DNA of 61,035 nucleotides from Secundilactobacillus hailunensis (GCF_005405185.1 NZ_BJDO01000010.1:1-61035), one strand, 5' to 3'. Shown: positions 8,012-17,427, counted from the first letter of the stretch. Notes: generated by a model from the sequence alone, not told the origin. Translations and numbers: made by a program.

Positions 8012-8566
8012 ATGAAAACATCCCGAACAAAGGCACTGTTACTGAGTCTGGTCGCAGTTCTCGCCATTTTTCTAACCGCTTGCGGCAGCAGTACTGCCAA
8101 TAAGTCCAACTCCCATGAGCAGGCTAGTTTTAAAAACGAACCGACCACCACTAAACACGCCGACGTTAAGTCCAGTATCTTATCGGGCGACGGTTTCTGG
8201 TACTTAGCTGGCAAGATCAACCACAAGAGTAATTCTGGCATTGAAGCTATTGCATTTGACAAAAAGACTGGTAAGGCCACGATGTACAACGTTGACAAAT
8301 TCTACAAATCTTACAGCGCTGCCAAAAGGGCCAAGGCTTTGAACAAGGAAGGAACCGTTAAGTATACCTTTACTAAGGATAAAAAAGATCAAACAATGAT
8401 CAAATTATCCGGTAAGTTATCCGGAATCGATATGACCCAGACCGTGACCGTTAAAGACTCAACTAAGGGTACTAATAAAGCGACTAAACTGCACTTAAGC
8501 GGGTATCATGCAGTCCGCGATGTCGATATGGATAAAACCAATGTCGTCTTTGTAGAAACCACTTAA
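8012..8566 (+). CDS. Lipoprotein of unknown function
   Basis: The 184-residue product has a lipoprotein signal with lipobox LTAC around residues 20-23, so it should be tethered to the outer face of the membrane. The mature part is Lys/Ser/Thr-rich (GSSTANKSNSHEQ), then a single compact domain with segments DGFWYLAGKI and GIEAIAFDKKTGKATMYNVD, which suggests beta strands. The ATG at 8012 lies about five bases after GAGGTGA. A TTGCGT, 18 bp, TATACT promoter precedes it. An overlapping minus-strand frame lacks support. Confidence 0.75.
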   Translation: MKTSRTKALLLSLVAVLAIFLTACGSSTANKSNSHEQASFKNEPTTTKHADVKSSILSGDGFWYLAGKINHKSNSGIEAIAFDKKTGKATMYNVDKFYKSYSAAKRAKALNKEGTVKYTFTKDKKDQTMIKLSGKLSGIDMTQTVTVKDSTKGTNKATKLHLSGYHAVRDVDMDKTNVVFVETT

Positions 8567-8588
8567 ACTGCAACCAATTTAAGCATTT

Positions 8589-8633
8589 AAAAACCTGCGT
8601 TATGGTGACTCATTCGCCATAGCGCAGGTTTTT
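8589..8633. terminator. Intrinsic terminator after the lipoprotein gene
   Basis: The arms aaaaacctgcg and cgcaggttttt pair, with an inner ttatgg/ccatag continuation and a T run. Confidence 0.9.
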
Positions 8634-8675
8634 AACGTATAATAAACTTAATTATGATTCAAAGGGGGCGTTCAC

Positions 8676-9509
8676 TTGTCGCATGCCAATGCTTATCCAT
8701 ACCAAGAGGTTTTTGAACGTTATCTCAATCGTCAAGAACTGGCACAACCCACTATTGCTGAATATCGTTCGGTCCTAGCTGATCTATTCAACTTTTTGAG
8801 TAACTTCAACGCCGGTTACCAAGCCGATCACCGGGTGGCAACGCTATTAGACCGGGACGTCGAGCAGTACCTGGCAATGCTGGTCAACCAGCGTCAAGTC
8901 ACTAACGGTACTTACAATAAGATGCTGTCACACATCAATATTTACTTTAAATACCTGTTCACGCACGATTTGATCACGCATTACCCCACCCTCACGCTAA
9001 AGGGTAAATCACACGATGATTTAAAAACACCAACAACTAAATGGCTGCACTTAATGCCAGCCATTTTAGCCAATCAGCAACTAGCCATTTACACCCGGCT
9101 AACAATGCTTTTGACCAGCCACTATTACACCATCTCGGAGTTTTTGACTCCCGGCTTTTATCAGCAATTACACCCGCGGAACTTTAATCCAGATGAACGG
9201 ACTTTCTGGCAAGATTATCAGCAATTCATCACCCCGTTACAAGCGCGCCAGCATAGTCAGGATCTGTTTTTAAAGCAGCGATTAGACGGGGATCCCCACC
9301 TCACCGCTGCGGGGCTGCATAAGTACTTAAAACCTGACGAAAAGCTGTTAGGCTTCGCGTTAACGCCCACTCGGTTATATCAAAGTGCTATCTTGGATTA
9401 TCTCTTGCAGCATCCTAAATTAAGTGACCAGCAGCTCAGCGATAAACTGAGACTCGACCCGCAATCGCTAAATTATTACCGGCAGCTGGCAATGCAGTAT
9501 CAAGGATAA
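8676..9509 (+). CDS. Tyrosine-recombinase-like protein lacking an evident catalytic core
   Basis: Residues 1-115 of this 277-residue protein look like the SAM-like N-terminal core-binding domain of XerC/XerD-type integrases (TIAEYRSVLADLFNFL, YNKMLSHINIYFKYLF). The remainder does not show the family's Arg...His-x-x-Arg...Tyr pattern. The C-terminus (HPKLSDQQLSDKLRLDPQSL) resembles a helix-turn-helix. It may bind DNA without cutting it. A TTG start at 8676 follows AAAGGGGG by seven bases. It could form a unit with the small downstream gene. Confidence 0.6.
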   Translation: MSHANAYPYQEVFERYLNRQELAQPTIAEYRSVLADLFNFLSNFNAGYQADHRVATLLDRDVEQYLAMLVNQRQVTNGTYNKMLSHINIYFKYLFTHDLITHYPTLTLKGKSHDDLKTPTTKWLHLMPAILANQQLAIYTRLTMLLTSHYYTISEFLTPGFYQQLHPRNFNPDERTFWQDYQQFITPLQARQHSQDLFLKQRLDGDPHLTAAGLHKYLKPDEKLLGFALTPTRLYQSAILDYLLQHPKLSDQQLSDKLRLDPQSLNYYRQLAMQYQG

Positions 9510-9602
9510 GCCAGTACCATGATAGCGCTTAACTTTTTAACCTTTTCGACTGTATTTCAATAAATTTTACGGTATGATTAGGGCAAAAGGAGTGTGGTTT
9601 TT

Positions 9603-9905
9603 ATGGCAAAGAAAACAGTTACTGTTGATTTCGAAAAACTGGCTAGCCAGCACGCGGCATTTATTAAGGAAAATCCGTGGTTGATCCCGGTTGGTCTATC
9701 CGTTCACATGATTCCACTGGCACTGTTGGTTTATGGTCATGTCAAAACTAACATCTATAAAAAGAAACTCCAAATCGAACGTGAAAAGACCAAGCAATTG
9801 GCACTGCAGCTTCAAAGTGACCGTCCGCAGGGTCATGGTCGCCACCATTCTAAGCACCATGGTGGCTACCACGATTTTAAACCAACAGCACCTAGACAGC
9901 TGTAA
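9603..9905 (+). CDS. Small membrane protein with histidine-rich tail
   Basis: The 100-residue protein has one membrane helix (about residues 29-47, LIPVGLSVHMIPLALLVYG), a charged coiled-coil-like stretch (KKKLQIEREKTKQLALQLQ) and a histidine-rich end (HGRHHSKHHGGYH) that could bind metal. The start is the ATG at 9603, ten bases after AAGGAG; a GTG at 9594 is too close to that site. A strong terminator follows. I do not recognise a family. Confidence 0.6.
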   Translation: MAKKTVTVDFEKLASQHAAFIKENPWLIPVGLSVHMIPLALLVYGHVKTNIYKKKLQIEREKTKQLALQLQSDRPQGHGRHHSKHHGGYHDFKPTAPRQL

Positions 9906-9933
9906 ACTCAGTATTCACTTCAATCAGCAATTA

Positions 9934-9979
9934 AAAATAGCGATTGACTTCCAACATTTAGGAAATCAATCGCTATTTT
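9934..9979. terminator. Bidirectional intrinsic terminator
   Basis: A perfect 14-bp stem (aaaatagcgattga with its complement) plus inner ttcc/gga pairing has A/T tails on both sides. It lies between the His-rich protein gene and the convergent secreted-protein gene. Confidence 0.85.
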
Positions 9980-10037
9980 ATGACTTGAATACTAACTGAA
10001 TCACCACCTCAGCATCAATTTGTAACTTGAAATGGTT

Positions 10038-11141
10038 TTAATAGACGCCAGTCGATCGAAGAACCTCTGGATTATGGTTCATCAACAAGTAACCATGACC
10101 GGAATTATCAAAAGTCAGCCCCTCAGTTTCACGTTTCGGTGACAGGCGTGACCATTCAAAGGACTTACTGTTCAATGACCCGTGACCATTTAGCTGCTTA
10201 GCTGGAAAACTGGCGATGGAATCATCAGAAATCAAATATAGCCGATCGCGTTTAGGATTATAGCCCATACTTTGTTCACAGGCTCCCGGCGCCCTTTTCA
10301 GAAATTGATCAGTCCGTCGAAATTTAACGTTTTGCATCGAGACATTGCCCTTATAGATGTAGGCACCCATACCCGATTTAGCCCAGTAATAAGCATTACC
10401 ATTCTGATCAAATGTCAAAGTACCGCCACCGATAATCGCCGTTCTATGTGCTTTGAGATAAAACCGAATTGCGTGTTCAGGTTTTAAAGAATTCGGATTG
10501 ATCTGCTGAATCTCAGCGTGGATACTGGTTTGAAGATCTGAACTATTGCGATTATCCCGCCACATGTATAATCCGTTATCTTTGGGATTATAGGCGAGCG
10601 TCTGACCGTGACCAGTATTAATGATGCCGCCGACCTTAACGGCTTTTTGAATCTTTCGTTGCTGATTAGAGAATTTACCATGATGCTTCACGTAGATGTT
10701 TCGTAATTCTCTGGGATGCTTATAGACGCCTAATTGTTGCAGCTGCGTTAAATCATACCGGACGATTCTTCCCTGGTTATGATAGGCTTTGGGACAATAG
10801 ACGATATACATCATGTTGTTCTTGGTAAATGCAATCGCTTGGGGATTCTCCCACTTTTGATTATCCTTGCCAGGATCAGGCAATAACAATCGCGTCTTAA
10901 ACGTCATTTTTTTACCCGCAACTGCGTGCACCCGATTGGACTGATTATTTAATCTCATATGGGTATATCTTCTGGGTTTGTTAACAAAGTGAACCCTTGA
11001 ATCATTGACCGTTCGCATTTGCGAGGGATGACTAATTAGGGCTGATGAATGCTGATTATGTACTTTAGCTGCCGCTCCAATTGGCTGATATAGCGCTAAA
11101 CATGACATTAAACTGGTTAAAATAACAATAAACCGTTTCAA
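10038..11141 (-). CDS. Secreted protein of unknown function, paralogue 2
   Basis: The 367-residue protein has a signal peptide (residues 1-25, LYQPIGAAA end) and is collinear over its full length with the product of 5031-6137. Both start the mature chain with KV-NQ-S-ALI-HPS, keep PGKDNQ, TGHGQ, LYMWRDN and RLYLISDDSIASFP, and end with PEVL-ST-VY. The two genes lie 4 kb apart in the same orientation and are diverged, so the duplication is not recent. No catalytic residues are recognised. A propeller-like secreted binding or enzyme domain is inferred. Confidence 0.7.
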   Translation of the reverse strand: MKRFIVILTSLMSCLALYQPIGAAAKVHNQHSSALISHPSQMRTVNDSRVHFVNKPRRYTHMRLNNQSNRVHAVAGKKMTFKTRLLLPDPGKDNQKWENPQAIAFTKNNMMYIVYCPKAYHNQGRIVRYDLTQLQQLGVYKHPRELRNIYVKHHGKFSNQQRKIQKAVKVGGIINTGHGQTLAYNPKDNGLYMWRDNRNSSDLQTSIHAEIQQINPNSLKPEHAIRFYLKAHRTAIIGGGTLTFDQNGNAYYWAKSGMGAYIYKGNVSMQNVKFRRTDQFLKRAPGACEQSMGYNPKRDRLYLISDDSIASFPAKQLNGHGSLNSKSFEWSRLSPKRETEGLTFDNSGHGYLLMNHNPEVLRSTGVY

Positions 11142-11269
11142 AATTTTCCCTTTCCTGTTTCAAAATATCATTGCTAGCCTCATCATAGGTCAGCCATTCT
11201 ACTATTTTCAATCAAAATAAGACATTTCTTCAAAAGGCATTAACAATTGACTTGGTACTCTACGATCAG

Positions 11270-11692
11270 TTACTGCTTAATTGTATCAATCAGTGTGTAA
11301 TTGGCTGGCACTGCAATGCGATCTTCGCGGCGAATTACAAACCCCTCGCTGGCGTAAAATTTTAGTGCCGGTTCATTTTCAATCACACATTTCAAGGTTA
11401 ACGTTCCCACTGCTTTTTGCCGCATTTTTTGAATCAGCGCGTGGCCAACCCCTTGGTGCTGAAATTCGGGTGCCACAAATAACAGGTGAATAAAATCCAT
11501 GACGCGCAGTAAACTGGCAAAACCAGCGATCTGGCCATCGATCTCCGCCACAAATAGCGCCTCGCCACGTGAATCGTGGTCAAAGTCTGTTAGTTCAGGA
11601 TGGGCGACCCACGGAAAATAACGCTGCCGATCACGTAAATAAATTACTGCGACTGCTTCTCGCTCAGTTGGTTTCATTGGCCGGACTATCAT
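11270..11692 (-). CDS. GNAT-family N-acetyltransferase
   Basis: This 140-residue single-domain protein shows the GNAT acetyl-CoA loop as FQHQGVGHALIQKM (about residues 78-91), preceded by the strand IHLLFVAPE and followed by LKFYASEGF. Family members move an acetyl group from acetyl-CoA to an amine. The substrate cannot be predicted. A GGAGGAAG sequence precedes the ATG. Confidence 0.85.
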   Translation of the reverse strand: MIVRPMKPTEREAVAVIYLRDRQRYFPWVAHPELTDFDHDSRGEALFVAEIDGQIAGFASLLRVMDFIHLLFVAPEFQHQGVGHALIQKMRQKAVGTLTLKCVIENEPALKFYASEGFVIRREDRIAVPANYTLIDTIKQ

Positions 11693-11893
11693 TTAGCTTC
11701 CTCCTTAAATGACACATAAAAAATTATAGCATTAATAGTTAGTAACAATCTGCTAAAAACGACGTAACCAATAGTTTATCGCCAAAGTTATCGTTTAAAT
11801 TCATTTTACGAGAACTTAACACTTTCTTTGACGATTTTTAAGGTTGTTTTCTGTTATACTAATGACAGTTTTTGTGCTGCGGAGGTGTATATT

Positions 11894-13162
11894 ATTTTAA
11901 ATCACACAAAACAGCGCGTATCGCGTTTATTGATCGCGCTTATTTGTATGCTACTGGTGTTTTCACCAGCTAGTCCTAGTTTCGCTAAAAGTAAAAAGAA
12001 CGGCCAAATGTCAGATTACACGAAAGTTAAATCAGCCTATGTTATGGATGCTAAAAGTGGCCAGACGCTCTATCAAAACCACGCTGACCGGCAGTTACCA
12101 ATTGCTAGTCTGTCCAAGATGATGACCCTTTATTTAACCACTCAGGCTATCAACCATCATCAGCTCCATTGGAACGATAAAGTTTCCGTTGATCCTCAAT
12201 TGGTTAAAATGAGTAAGTCTTACAGTTTGGGATCCTTTAAAATTAATCATTCCAATCAATATACCGTCAAGGACCTTTACCAAGCTGCCTTGATCGCGTC
12301 TTCTAATTCAGCCGCCATTGCCCTTGGTCGAGCGGTCGCTGGCGGCAACAATGCCAAGTTTATTGCCATGATGAATCATCAGGCAAAGGACTGGGGCATC
12401 GATGCGAACTTTGTCAGCAGCTCCGGATTGGATAACACTGACCTTAAACACTACGGCTACCAATTGCATGGAACGTCTGCCAAAGCTCAAAACATGGTCA
12501 GTGCCAAGGCCATCAGTATCGTGGCCCAGCATCTGATCAAGGCGTTTCCTCAGATCACGCAATGGAGTACTAAACCCAATGCCAAGTTGAATGGCCAGAC
12601 ACTAGTTAACGCTAACTCCATGTTAAAGCCCGGCTTTTACTACCGCGCCAGCAATCATTTAACCGGCCTTAAAACCGGCTATACTGAAACTGCCGGTCTG
12701 TGCTTAACGGTCACTTACTGGCGGCATGGCCGCGAATTGATCGCCACTATCCTTGGCAGTAAGAGCACCTTTTCCGCGATGAACGGCCTGATTACTCACC
12801 TAGATAAAACGGTGAGAAGCAAGTCCATAACGGAAACACCCCAGAAATACCGGATTCAAGGCCAGCAGGTAACAGCTGATCCCGCCGAATCACACACGCA
12901 AGTCTGGTATCGCGTAGGTCAAGATCCGAAGAAGATCAAAATCGCTAATCGCCTGACTGCCACTGAACTACCGGTTAAAAAGGGTCAGCAGGTAACGACT
13001 ACGACCTTTAATAATACCGGCTTACCAGCTGCCACCACGCAGACTGATACAGCTGCGCAAACGGTACGTAAACCAGTTGCCAAACAGGGCAACACCAGTG
13101 GTACCAACTGGTTTAGTCGCCTATTTGCCGGTATTGGCAAAAGCTTTTCACACGTTTTTTAA
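11894..13162 (+). CDS. dacA: D-alanyl-D-alanine carboxypeptidase (PBP5/DacA-type)
   Basis: This enzyme trims the terminal D-alanine of peptidoglycan stem peptides outside the cell. The class motifs are S-x-x-K (SLSKMMT), S-x-N (SSNSA) and K-T-G (KTGYTET), followed by a C-terminal beta domain and a short amphipathic end (FSRLFAGIGKSFSHVF) suited to membrane binding. GGAGG at 11881-11885 has no ATG, GTG or TTG at proper spacing; the in-frame ATT at 11894 gives a good signal peptide (LNHTKQRVSRLLIALICMLL...SFA). A TTG at 11828 lies upstream of a TATACT promoter and is rejected. Confidence 0.88.
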   Translation: MLNHTKQRVSRLLIALICMLLVFSPASPSFAKSKKNGQMSDYTKVKSAYVMDAKSGQTLYQNHADRQLPIASLSKMMTLYLTTQAINHHQLHWNDKVSVDPQLVKMSKSYSLGSFKINHSNQYTVKDLYQAALIASSNSAAIALGRAVAGGNNAKFIAMMNHQAKDWGIDANFVSSSGLDNTDLKHYGYQLHGTSAKAQNMVSAKAISIVAQHLIKAFPQITQWSTKPNAKLNGQTLVNANSMLKPGFYYRASNHLTGLKTGYTETAGLCLTVTYWRHGRELIATILGSKSTFSAMNGLITHLDKTVRSKSITETPQKYRIQGQQVTADPAESHTQVWYRVGQDPKKIKIANRLTATELPVKKGQQVTTTTFNNTGLPAATTQTDTAAQTVRKPVAKQGNTSGTNWFSRLFAGIGKSFSHVF

Positions 13163-13180
13163 ATGGATTTATTGATTCAA

Positions 13181-13212
13181 GACTCACCTAAGCTAAACGG
13201 CTTAGGTGAGTC
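13181..13212. terminator. Intrinsic terminator after dacA
   Basis: The arms gactcacctaagc and gcttaggtgagtc pair around a short loop and are followed by six T. Confidence 0.92.
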
Positions 13213-13321
13213 TTTTTTAAGCTTGAATCAGTTTTTATGAGAATTCATCCTTAATTTTCACAAAGTTCTCATTATATTTGCTATACTGTCAGGTAAACAT
13301 CAAACAAGGAGCGCCATATAT

Positions 13322-14599
13322 ATGGATAAAATTAAAATTGGGCTGGTAGGCCTTGGAACCGTTGGCAGCAGCGTTCTTAAAATGATTACTGAAAATTCCG
13401 ATAAGGTCCAAAACATCACGGGCCGCAGTCTGAGCGTTAAAACCGTTGTGATCAGAGACGTCGCTAAACACCAAAATCAAGTCCCAGCAGGAGTCACTGT
13501 CACGACTGATCTAAACGCGATCATCAATGATCCCGAAATCAAAATTGCGGTAGAGGTAATGGGTGGCGTTCATCCAGCTAAGGAAGTCATCACGAAACTG
13601 TTAAACGCTAAAAAACACGTGGTTACCGCCAACAAGGATTTAATTGCCTCCGCTGGTGAAGAATTGGCCGCTATTGCTAAAAACAATCACTGTGATCTCA
13701 TGTATGAAGCCAGCGTTGCCGGTGGTATCCCCATTTTAAGAACCATTGTGACCAGTTTTGCAGCCGACTATATCACTGAGGTCAAAGGGATCGTTAACGG
13801 GACGACCAACTACATTTTGACCCAGATGCAGCGTAAGAACTGGTCATATGATCATGCGCTGGTAAAGGCACAGGAGTTAGGCTTTGCTGAATCTGATCCC
13901 ACTAACGATGTGGAAGGTATCGACGCAGCTTACAAGATGATTATTTTAAGTCAGTTCTCGTATGGTACCCATCTTAAGCTCGCCAATATGTCGGTAGAAG
14001 GCATTTCAACCATTCAGCAATCTGACGTTCAGCAAGCGGATGCGTTTGGTTACACCATCAAATTACTGGGGATCTCCCGGCGAATCAATGATGGTGTATT
14101 TGCCGAAGTTGGACCGGTGCTGGTGCCTAAAGATCATCCGCTGGCAACGATCAATAACGAAAACAACGCGGTAATGGTCACGGGCCAAGCCGTTGGTGAA
14201 ACCCTATTCTATGGCCGTGGTGCCGGTGGCCTGCCAACCGCCAATAGCGTGTTAAGCGACATTGTCTCCGTCACTAAAAACATCGTTCTGGGGACTACCG
14301 GCAACTCCTTTAATAACTACCAAAGCAAGGTCGGCAAAGTTGACCTAAACGATGTCATCTATCCCTATTACCTCTCCTTAAATATGCTGGACGTTCCGGG
14401 TCAGATGCTAAAATTCACGCAAATTATGACCCAGATTGGTGCCAGCTTTAGCCGAATTGTCCAAACTAACACGGATGGTCAAACGGCGCGCGTCGTGATC
14501 ATTACTCACGAGATGTCAAAAGTTCAATTACATGATTTAAAACAACAGTTAATGGCGATCAACACCATGTCGTTACTGGCAGCATATAAGGTTTTGTAA
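13322..14599 (+). CDS. hom: Homoserine dehydrogenase
   Basis: The enzyme reduces aspartate semialdehyde to homoserine for threonine and methionine synthesis. The 425-residue protein has an N-terminal NAD(P) fold (GLVGLGTVGSSV), the conserved catalytic-region stretch VKGIVNGTTNYIL and a C-terminal ACT-like regulatory domain from about residue 345 (GASFSRIVQTN). It is a normal-length single-function enzyme. It is monocistronic here, between strong terminators, without thrB or thrC alongside. AAGGAG precedes the ATG, and an extended TGCTATACT promoter lies upstream. Confidence 0.95.
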   Translation: MDKIKIGLVGLGTVGSSVLKMITENSDKVQNITGRSLSVKTVVIRDVAKHQNQVPAGVTVTTDLNAIINDPEIKIAVEVMGGVHPAKEVITKLLNAKKHVVTANKDLIASAGEELAAIAKNNHCDLMYEASVAGGIPILRTIVTSFAADYITEVKGIVNGTTNYILTQMQRKNWSYDHALVKAQELGFAESDPTNDVEGIDAAYKMIILSQFSYGTHLKLANMSVEGISTIQQSDVQQADAFGYTIKLLGISRRINDGVFAEVGPVLVPKDHPLATINNENNAVMVTGQAVGETLFYGRGAGGLPTANSVLSDIVSVTKNIVLGTTGNSFNNYQSKVGKVDLNDVIYPYYLSLNMLDVPGQMLKFTQIMTQIGASFSRIVQTNTDGQTARVVIITHEMSKVQLHDLKQQLMAINTMSLLAAYKVL

Positions 14600-14604
14600 C
14601 TTCA

Positions 14605-14667
14605 AATACAGTAAAAGCGCAGATCAGTTTCCAAGTTTAGGAAACCCATCTGCGCTTTTACTGTATT
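14605..14667. terminator. Bidirectional intrinsic terminator
   Basis: A perfect 20-bp stem (14605-14624 with 14648-14667) has further inner gtttcc/ggaaac pairing and T-rich ends, between convergent hom and pepC. Confidence 0.9.
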
Positions 14668-14696
14668 CTGGAATCTACCGAGTTTTTTCACACACT

Positions 14697-16022
14697 TTAC
14701 ATCAACGGATCCCACGGTGCTAATTCAACTGGCTGATGCGCTAAGATTGCCCGCTGTTCAGCCGTCAGATACTTCTTATGGACAACGACTTCATAGACGA
14801 ACTGATCCATCCAGTCATCCGTCATCACGAAATAGCCCTTTTCACCGTTTTTCTCGCCCCACGAATTTTCCACTTTCCAGCGGTTAGGCGTGCCGTCCAC
14901 TAGATTAACCCCGGTTAAGGTCATGGCATGGGTCACTTCAGCTTCGTGATAAGCGAAGCGCTGGGCTTTATTTAACGTCAGATCGATGCCAAATAATTCC
15001 GCACGCCGGTAGAGTTTAGCATCTAAGAAGCCCTGTTCACGGCTCATCTGCTGCAGCACATCGTTACCAAACCAGACCGTTTCACCATCCTGCAGTTGGG
15101 CAATTGCCGTTTTTTTAAGGACATCCATATCAACGTTTAAAAACTGAATCTGCTTGCCGCCAGCAATGTTTTCCTGGCTGGCCAAACGATACAACTCATT
15201 TAGCGGTTTATCTGGTGAGTTGGTGACCACCACGTAATCTTCCAGATCAACGTCAAATTCCTGTTTGAAAAAGTCAGTCGGTGTCACATCGGCTTGCCGG
15301 TGCCACTTTTTATCGTTATCACGGTACTCTAAATCAAAGGTAGTCGGTGGTTCACCAAAGGAATAGGCCGCCATGCGGTACACTTCGCCCACCATCTGCC
15401 GGCGCTTTTCATCCAGCTGATCAGCACTGGCACCTTCATGAACGAGGTCCCGTAAAATCACCGCATCCCGCCGCATTTTAAGCGCTAAGGTTGACGCAAA
15501 CGCATTAGTATGGTCGGTATTGTAGGTTTCTGGCATGGCATAGGCTGGCATGACACCGTATTTTTCGACCAGTGCCGCAACCATTGGCCATTGACCGCCA
15601 TCACCACCCGCCATCTTGAGATAAAAAGCGACTTCTCGGTCATTGGGACCCTTATCGGCCGTCGCTAAAATTTGCTGGTAGAACATATTCGCCCGTTCAA
15701 CTCTATCCCAGAAGAATAAGTAGTTCTGAGATAATTCAAAGTTTTTCACGTGGTGGGTCTGTTCAAAGCGGTGCCGTAACGTATTCAGTAATGAAAATTC
15801 CCAGCAGCGGCCACTCTGTTTTTGATTGGTCACAGTGCCAGTATCGAGTTCCACGGAAAATTCCCGGTGCAGACGAACCTTTGCCGCTGGATCAGTCGCC
15901 GCGGCGTTCACACCGTTCGTCATGACGGCGCGGCTGATCACGTCTGCGTCCGGCCGTTGTTTGAGATCTCGATGGTATTGTTTAAAATCACTTGCTGTTA
16001 ATGCTGACAGTTTTTCAGCCAT
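14697..16022 (-). CDS. pepC: Aminopeptidase C (bleomycin hydrolase-type cysteine peptidase)
   Basis: PepC is a cytoplasmic hexameric peptidase that releases N-terminal residues during growth on peptides. The 441-residue protein has the active-site cysteine in NQKQSGRCWEFSLLN (Cys73), the histidine in THAMTLTG and the asparagine in VENSWG. Length and layout fit the lactobacillar PepC/PepE group; which paralogue it is cannot be decided here. The gene follows the efflux pump gene by 23 bp on the same strand, so the two may be co-transcribed. Confidence 0.92.
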   Translation of the reverse strand: MAEKLSALTASDFKQYHRDLKQRPDADVISRAVMTNGVNAAATDPAAKVRLHREFSVELDTGTVTNQKQSGRCWEFSLLNTLRHRFEQTHHVKNFELSQNYLFFWDRVERANMFYQQILATADKGPNDREVAFYLKMAGGDGGQWPMVAALVEKYGVMPAYAMPETYNTDHTNAFASTLALKMRRDAVILRDLVHEGASADQLDEKRRQMVGEVYRMAAYSFGEPPTTFDLEYRDNDKKWHRQADVTPTDFFKQEFDVDLEDYVVVTNSPDKPLNELYRLASQENIAGGKQIQFLNVDMDVLKKTAIAQLQDGETVWFGNDVLQQMSREQGFLDAKLYRRAELFGIDLTLNKAQRFAYHEAEVTHAMTLTGVNLVDGTPNRWKVENSWGEKNGEKGYFVMTDDWMDQFVYEVVVHKKYLTAEQRAILAHQPVELAPWDPLM

Positions 16023-16045
16023 GTATAAGCCTCCTAATCATACTT

Positions 16046-17218
16046 CTAAACTCGTTTCTTATAAGACAATCCTAACGCACCCAGACTATAGATGAGAATC
16101 AATCCCGCCATTGGAGCGTAACTAGCTGTACCGAATAACCCAACTAACGGTGAAGAAATTCCGACAAATGCGTTTTGTGACAAGCCAATCAACGCTGAAG
16201 CACTGCCGGCATTTTGCGGCGTCTGATTCATGATGATCGCGGTGGTCAGCGTGAGTAGCATGCCCACAAACACCACTAAGCACCACAGCAGGACAGCCAC
16301 TGCAATGAGCGAAAAATGCAGCCACGAACCTAGTAACAAGATCATGCTGTCTAGTAAGACCAGCACCATCCCGATCTTCATTTGAACGCGTTCTGATAGC
16401 CGGTTCACCCGACTGGGTAAGCCGCTGCCAATCACGATTCCCAGACCATTTATGGCGTAGAACAAACTAAAGGCTTGTGCCGACAAATGGAATAGTTGCT
16501 GATAGATAAAGGTTGAAGCCGAAATATAACTAAATAAACAACCATAGACCAGTCCAGTGATCACAATGTTACGCAGAAACCCTGGCAGTTCAATCAACGT
16601 ACCAAAGGACTTAAACGTTGCGAACACCGGTCCCGTTAACCGCTTTTCAGGTGCTAACGTTTCTGGAATACCGATCACGATCAAGCCAGTAAGCACTACC
16701 CCAATTACGCCTAAAAGAATAAACACTGCCTCCCAGGGGACAAACCGAATCATATAGCCGCCAATGATCGGCGCAATGATGGGGAAGACCCCGTTCACAG
16801 CATTTAAAATCGCGTAAAAATTAGTCAGTGCGTGACCGCTAAAGAGATCCCGGGCCACCGCTCGAGAAAGGACCTGCCCACTGGCTCCGGCAAGGCCCTG
16901 AATAAACCGCATGACGATCAGCATGGTGATCGAATGGGCCATCGCGATCAGCAACGAAGCCAACGCAAAGACCAAGAAGCCGATGATCAATGGTCTTTTA
17001 CGGCCATAATGGTCACTTAAGGGCCCCGCAATCAACTGACCAAACGCGAGTCCTAAAAGACAGGCGGTCAAACTCAATTGGATCAGCGATGCTGACGTTT
17101 GGAACTGGCGCATCATTTGCGGTAATGCAGGTAAGTATAAATCAATGGACAATGGCCCCGTAGCACTTAACGTCCCTAAAATTAAAACAAAACGCAGCCG
17201 GTGCTGTTGCTCAGACAT
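16046..17218 (-). CDS. MFS drug efflux transporter, Bcr/CflA family
   Basis: The 390-residue protein has twelve predicted membrane helices and the family hallmarks SIDLYLPALPQM in helix 1, GPLSDHYGRKRPL in loop 2-3 and RFIQGLAGASGQVLSRAVARD in helices 4-5. Bcr/CflA pumps export drugs or metabolites using the proton gradient. The substrate is not predictable. It lies just upstream of pepC on the same strand. Confidence 0.88.
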   Translation of the reverse strand: MSEQQHRLRFVLILGTLSATGPLSIDLYLPALPQMMRQFQTSASLIQLSLTACLLGLAFGQLIAGPLSDHYGRKRPLIIGFLVFALASLLIAMAHSITMLIVMRFIQGLAGASGQVLSRAVARDLFSGHALTNFYAILNAVNGVFPIIAPIIGGYMIRFVPWEAVFILLGVIGVVLTGLIVIGIPETLAPEKRLTGPVFATFKSFGTLIELPGFLRNIVITGLVYGCLFSYISASTFIYQQLFHLSAQAFSLFYAINGLGIVIGSGLPSRVNRLSERVQMKIGMVLVLLDSMILLLGSWLHFSLIAVAVLLWCLVVFVGMLLTLTTAIIMNQTPQNAGSASALIGLSQNAFVGISSPLVGLFGTASYAPMAGLILIYSLGALGLSYKKRV

Positions 17219-17427
17219 GTTATCAGTCCACCCCCCTAAAAAAGTATCATACCTATAATGATACGGAATTCTGTTAAAAATACTAGTGAAATCATTTGTT
17301 GGCTAATTAATATTGTTATAAATCACCATCATCTATTGTGCCTTTTAAGAAAAAAAGAGTAGTATGAAGTGTATTTAACTAAGATAACAGCGTCTGTGCT
17401 GCAGGCGCTGGAAGGGATAACAATGCA

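Noticed and set aside
7891-8298. Minus-strand open frame of 135 codons opposite the lipoprotein gene
   Set aside because: It overlaps the lipoprotein start on the other strand, lacks a good ribosome-binding site and shows no recognisable domain, while the plus-strand gene has a lipobox, ribosome-binding site, promoter and terminator.
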